Part shown: piece by piece, positions 5,288 to 7,706 of the stretch
Numbering within the stretch: the stretch's first letter is position 1
Layout: each line of letters starts with the position of its first letter
Origin: Saprospiraceae bacterium
GTDB taxonomy: Bacteria > Bacteroidota > Bacteroidia > Chitinophagales > Saprospiraceae
NCBI GenBank assembly: GCA_014379065.1
Contig: JACMMM010000578.1
Location: forward strand, 1-7,706
DNA: 7,706 nt
Direction: 5' to 3'
The notes under the pieces: model-generated
Told to the model about the DNA's origin: nothing
The model's database searches: none
Seen by the model: only the letters and a program-made list of their open reading frames with translations
Translations under genes and position numbers: made by a program

Positions 5288-6844
5288 ATGAAACACTTCC
5301 GGCTCCTCCTCTTCTCGCTCCTTTCTCTCGCGGCCTCCCTTTCCGCACAGATCAGCCAAGAATTCCAGTTCGGCAGCCAACATTGGGACTACCCCTACAA
5401 AGTGATGATGCGCCCCGACGGCAGCGTTTCGGTCGTGTCGGGTTACTCCGACACCATCCCCAACTCCTTGGGTCATGTGCTACTGTACCACCTCTCGCCC
5501 ACTGGCGCGGTGCTGAGCCAAATAGAGATTGCCCGGATAGCGACCTCGCTTTTCATAGAGGCCGAAGCAGACGGCAGCTTCTGGCTAGGCCGCTTGGACA
5601 GTATTGGCTACGGCCTCTCGCACCACAGCCCCGACGGCACGGTGCTCAGCAAATTCTCTTACGCTCACCCGAATTTGTGGGACGATTACTTTTTTGCTGT
5701 CCGACGGATACCCGGCATAGGCTTCGCACTGGCGTTTGCCAACGCGGATATCCCGCAACCGGGCGTACGCGTGGTGTCGCTGAGCGAGACTGGCACTGTG
5801 CTTTGGAGCAAGTTCATATCCTCCCAATTCCCCGATTTTTATGACAACGCCCTCGCGGTGCTGCCCAACGGATGTATCGTGGTGGCCGTAGTTGATTTTT
5901 CGCAAGGCTATCAAGTCAATTGCTACACACCCAACGGCGGCATCAAATGGATAAAAGGTATGCCGCAGGTGCCCGCTTTTGGCGAAGATTTTGGCCTAAT
6001 TCCCGTTGGCAACGACCGGGTGGTTCTATACGGAAATGGCGGGCAGAGCACCTACAACGGCTTCGCCGGGTGCTACGACGCGAACGGCAATTTTGCCTGG
6101 AACCTCACTTTCGAAACCGAAGCGAAAAACCTCTACTTCAACAAAGGCTTTGCAGATGGCGACTACACTGTGCTGGCTGGCGAATACTTCAACACGACTG
6201 AATTCGGTCTGGCTGTGCTAAAGTTGGATGCGCAGGGGAACATCGTTTTCAAAAATCTGTACCCTGACCTCAGCGGCCAAAAAGACAACATGATCGGTGC
6301 CCGCATCTCGAACGGCGACTACATTTTCAGCGGTTACCAATGGGAGATGATGCCGATTGGAAGCGTCGAAGATCAAGGCTTCGCCCTGAGCATGGACGCG
6401 CAGGGAGCGACCAACTGGCTGCTCTTTTCGCAGGCGAAAGTGCACCTGATGCGTTCGCTCACAAAGGACGACATGGGAAACATTTGGCTCTACGGACAAG
6501 ACAGAACGGCACCGTTCCCCGATGTGAACCTCAATAATTTTGTCTGGAAAATAGGCGGTGGCGTCCCGCAAGTAAACCCCTTCACCGCTGCCGCGCCGCT
6601 GCACCTGTTCCCCAACCCAGCCACCAAGCGGGTGTATGTGGAATGCCCAGAGATGTCCGGCACGATGCTCACGCTCGAAGTGCGCAGCGCAACGGGCAGT
6701 TTGACCCAGCAACTTGCGCTGGATGACAAGAAGGGTCAAGTCTTTTTCGATGTGAGTGGATGGCCAGTGGGCCTATACATGGTCACTTTGCGCGACGAGC
6801 GCGGCGCCGTCTTGTATCAGGGAAAAACCGTTGTGCAGCGGTAG
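5288..6844 (+). CDS. Secreted T9SS cargo protein, probable seven-bladed beta-propeller
   Basis: This is a secreted or surface protein of unknown role, 518 residues. The ATG at 5288 is preferred because it begins a classic signal peptide, MKHFRLLLFSLLSLAASLSA, probably cut before Gln21. The body has seven repeats of the form (S/D)x(N/D/T/Q)G-x-V-x-W (LSPTGAVLS, HSPDGTVLS, LSETGTVLW, YTPNGGIKW, YDANGNFAW, LDAQGNIVF, MDAQGATNW). They begin near residues 68, 112, 164, 212, 262, 312 and 368, so the period is about 50 residues, which suggests a seven-bladed propeller. Residues from about 437 form a type A T9SS sorting domain: LFPNPATKRVYVE, then GLYMVTLRDE and a basic end. It should be exported by Sec, moved across the outer membrane by T9SS and released or anchored there. 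No catalytic motif is seen; adhesion or ligand binding is possible but unproven. Confidence 0.9.
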   Translation: MKHFRLLLFSLLSLAASLSAQISQEFQFGSQHWDYPYKVMMRPDGSVSVVSGYSDTIPNSLGHVLLYHLSPTGAVLSQIEIARIATSLFIEAEADGSFWLGRLDSIGYGLSHHSPDGTVLSKFSYAHPNLWDDYFFAVRRIPGIGFALAFANADIPQPGVRVVSLSETGTVLWSKFISSQFPDFYDNALAVLPNGCIVVAVVDFSQGYQVNCYTPNGGIKWIKGMPQVPAFGEDFGLIPVGNDRVVLYGNGGQSTYNGFAGCYDANGNFAWNLTFETEAKNLYFNKGFADGDYTVLAGEYFNTTEFGLAVLKLDAQGNIVFKNLYPDLSGQKDNMIGARISNGDYIFSGYQWEMMPIGSVEDQGFALSMDAQGATNWLLFSQAKVHLMRSLTKDDMGNIWLYGQDRTAPFPDVNLNNFVWKIGGGVPQVNPFTAAAPLHLFPNPATKRVYVECPEMSGTMLTLEVRSATGSLTQQLALDDKKGQVFFDVSGWPVGLYMVTLRDERGAVLYQGKTVVQR

Positions 6845-6867
6845 GCTGGCTTTGTTTGCCTTAAAGC

Positions 6868-6900
6868 AGCAGCCGGGTGACCCGAAATCGCCCGGCTGCT
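6868..6900 (+). terminator. Probable terminator after the T9SS cargo gene
   Basis: Perfect 10-nt arms, AGCAGCCGGG (6868-6877) and CCCGGCTGCT (6891-6900), enclose a 13-nt loop. The tract that follows (CTGTTTC) is only weakly T-rich, so termination may be incomplete. An alternative small hairpin, CGGG-TGA-CCCG (6874-6884), competes with the main stem. It lies 23 nt after the stop codon, with no gene on the other strand. Confidence 0.65.
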
Positions 6901-6970
6901 CTGTTTCAGCAATTGCATTAAGCTTCCATTCGTAGAAATTTATCTAAAATTAGTCGCCTAAAGATGTCTT

Positions 6971-6992
6971 TTTGTAAAGTAAACTTTACAAA
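6971..6992. promoter_or_regulatory. Palindromic operator candidate of the membrane protein/regulator pair
   Basis: TTTGTAAAGT (6971-6980) and ACTTTACAAA (6983-6992) are perfect reverse complements separated by AA. The 22-bp palindrome overlaps the -33 region of the promoter ahead of the membrane protein gene. A further half-site, CTTTAC, lies at 7005-7010 and overlaps the -7 box. The placement suits repression, most simply by the HTH protein encoded as second gene of the same unit; the protein-site match is inferred from position only. Confidence 0.65.
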
Positions 6993-7015
6993 TTAAAAAC
7001 TACGCTTTACTTTTG
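6985..7015 (+). promoter_or_regulatory. Promoter of the membrane protein/regulator operon
   Basis: TACTTTTG at 7008-7015 matches TAnnTTTG, and TTTA at 6985-6988 lies 19 nt upstream as a one-mismatch -33 box within the right arm of the palindrome. The predicted start of transcription is near 7022, giving a leader of about 27 nt. Confidence 0.65.
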
Positions 7016-7036
7016 GGGTACATTCTTAACTTAAAA

Positions 7037-7043
7037 AAGGAAG
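7037..7043 (+). promoter_or_regulatory. Shine-Dalgarno-like site of the membrane protein gene
   Basis: AAGGAAG lies five bases before the ATG at 7049. It stands out because the other genes here have no such site, and Bacteroidota in general use them little. It supports ATG 7049 over the upstream in-frame TTG at 7013, which lies inside the -7 box. Confidence 0.5.
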
Positions 7044-7048
7044 ATAAA

Positions 7049-7456
7049 ATGAATGCTACATCCAATTCCACACAAAAAACGAGTCGGCCGAGGCCATTAA
7101 CAGCCTTTGCAATTTGGGGAGTCACTTACATTGGAGCCAGATTGATCGTGGCCGAAGTACCACTTGGTTTCGAGTACAAGCTTGCTTTATCCTTTCTGCC
7201 GCTTTTGCCTTTCGTTTGGATGGTTTATGAGTTCATTCGTGCCATCCGAAGCATGGACGAATTGCACAAGCAGATTCACCTCGAAGCGCTTGTCGTTGCT
7301 TTTCCACTTTGCATTATAACCGTGATGACACTCGGGTTGCTCGAAATGTTTATGGAGTTGTCAAAAGAAGACTGGTCGTATCGGCACCTGATCCCGTTCT
7401 TTTTCATCTACTATTTTGCAGGGCTATTCATTGCCCGCAAGCGCTATGGCTTATGA
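7049..7456 (+). CDS. Four-helix inner-membrane protein of unknown function, paired with an HTH regulator
   Basis: I do not recognise a named family with certainty. The 135-residue product begins with a polar, basic N-terminus (residues 1-16) and has four likely membrane helices, at about 17-36, 44-64, 79-101 and 113-129. A charged loop, IRSMDELHKQIHLEA (66-80), separates helices 2 and 3, and the protein ends in a basic ARKRYGL. No enzymatic motif is visible. Its TGA overlaps the ATG of the following regulator (ATGA at 7453-7456), so the two are translationally coupled. Small multi-helix membrane proteins linked to short Cro/C1-type regulators are a recurring arrangement in bacteria and archaea. 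The neighbour suggests a signalling or stress-response module, but which way information flows is unknown. Confidence 0.85.
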   Translation: MNATSNSTQKTSRPRPLTAFAIWGVTYIGARLIVAEVPLGFEYKLALSFLPLLPFVWMVYEFIRAIRSMDELHKQIHLEALVVAFPLCIITVMTLGLLEMFMELSKEDWSYRHLIPFFFIYYFAGLFIARKRYGL

Positions 7457-7653
7457 AAAACAGCATCAAAGTAGAACGTGCCCGGCATGATATGACACAA
7501 GCTGAGCTCGCTGAACGAGTTCGGGTGAGCCGTCAGACGATCAATGCCATAGAAACCGGGAAATTTGTGCCTTCGACTGTATTGGCGCTGAAAATTGCCA
7601 AAGTGTTTAACATAAAAGTGGAGGAGGTTTTTGAGTTGGAAGAAGGAGACTGA
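7453..7653 (+). CDS. Small Cro/C1-type (XRE) HTH transcriptional regulator
   Basis: This 66-residue protein is almost entirely one HTH_3 DNA-binding domain. The helix-turn-helix spans about residues 14-36 (MTQAELAERVRVSRQTINAIE), followed by the family-typical ETGKFVPST and LALKIAKVFNIKVEEVFELEE, in the style of YozG/YgzD-like regulators. The start is the ATG at 7453, which overlaps the stop of the membrane protein gene; the longer frame upstream is only the shifted reading of that gene. There is no separate sensor domain, so a signal would have to come through a partner, perhaps the coupled membrane protein. The palindrome at 6971-6992 is the obvious candidate binding site and would make the operon self-regulated. 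The acidic C-terminal tail (ELEEGD) is short. Confidence 0.93.
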   Translation: MKNSIKVERARHDMTQAELAERVRVSRQTINAIETGKFVPSTVLALKIAKVFNIKVEEVFELEEGD

Positions 7654-7660
7654 CCTATAG

Positions 7661-7668
7661 TACCTTCG
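7661..7668 (+). promoter_or_regulatory. Possible -7 element for a gene starting at 7673
   Basis: TACCTTCG matches TAnnTTTG with one change and lies only four bases before an ATG. Such closeness would give a leaderless or nearly leaderless mRNA. The -33 side is weak (TTGG at 7636-7639). Confidence 0.3.
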
Positions 7669-7672
7669 CCCC

Positions 7673-7706
7673 ATGTCGCCCACTTTCGAACTTCAGAATT
7701 CACCTA
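7673..7706 (+). CDS. Possible start of a further gene, cut by the window edge
   Basis: An ATG at 7673 opens a frame reading MSPTFELQNSP up to the window end, just after a possible -7 box. The FELQ pattern faintly recalls the first residues of UvrB proteins, but eleven residues are far too few to claim this. It is listed only because promoter and start codon occur together. Confidence 0.3.
   Translation, partial: MSPTFELQNSP

Noticed and set aside
7049..7653. Toxin-antitoxin pair.
   Set aside because: The first gene is a four-helix membrane protein with no toxin motif, and the HTH protein resembles small membrane-partnered regulators more than antitoxins; nothing in the sequence shows toxicity.

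Overview
The window looks like chromosomal DNA from a member of the Bacteroidota, most likely near the Saprospiria. The evidence is a C-terminal type IX secretion (T9SS) sorting domain, several promoters of the Bacteroidota type (TTTG about 20 nt before TAnnTTTG), almost no Shine-Dalgarno sequences, and the ribosomal order rpsF-rpsR-rplI without ssb. The lineage is inferred from protein style, not from a marker search. Nothing points to a plasmid, phage or transposon.

Layout. Positions 1-745 (+) hold the 3' part of a class I SAM-dependent methyltransferase. Its reading frame breaks near position 45, just before the SAM-binding motif. Converging on it is a minus-strand pair, rbfA (2186-1815) followed by an arabinose-5-phosphate isomerase gene, kdsD/kpsF (1766-798). 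Divergent from rbfA is rpsF-rpsR-rplI (2434-3688), with a clear promoter upstream and a strong intrinsic terminator downstream. Next come a membrane sensor histidine kinase (3955-5232) with no response regulator beside it in the window, and a secreted T9SS cargo protein (5288-6844) with seven repeats that suggest a beta-propeller. The last unit is a two-gene module: a four-helix membrane protein (7049-7456) overlapping by ATGA a 66-residue Cro/C1-type regulator (7453-7653). Its promoter overlaps a perfect inverted repeat. A further gene may begin at 7673.

How the genes relate. The ribosomal proteins and RbfA share one divergent control region and all concern the ribosome. KdsD makes the precursor of the Kdo sugar of the outer-membrane lipopolysaccharide. 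The kinase and the secreted protein are codirectional but have no visible functional link. The last two genes look like a self-regulated membrane-protein/regulator pair.

The least ordinary feature is a set of short-period tandem repeats, mostly of 7 or 8 nt, in four of the gaps between genes and once inside a gene. The 7-nt family after rplI also occurs, inverted, inside the methyltransferase gene, where it is translated as a 7-residue periodic peptide. The 8-nt family upstream of rbfA forms two opposed arrays that fold into a hairpin of about 34 bp ending four bases before the rbfA start codon. No defence system, CRISPR array, tRNA or rRNA is visible.
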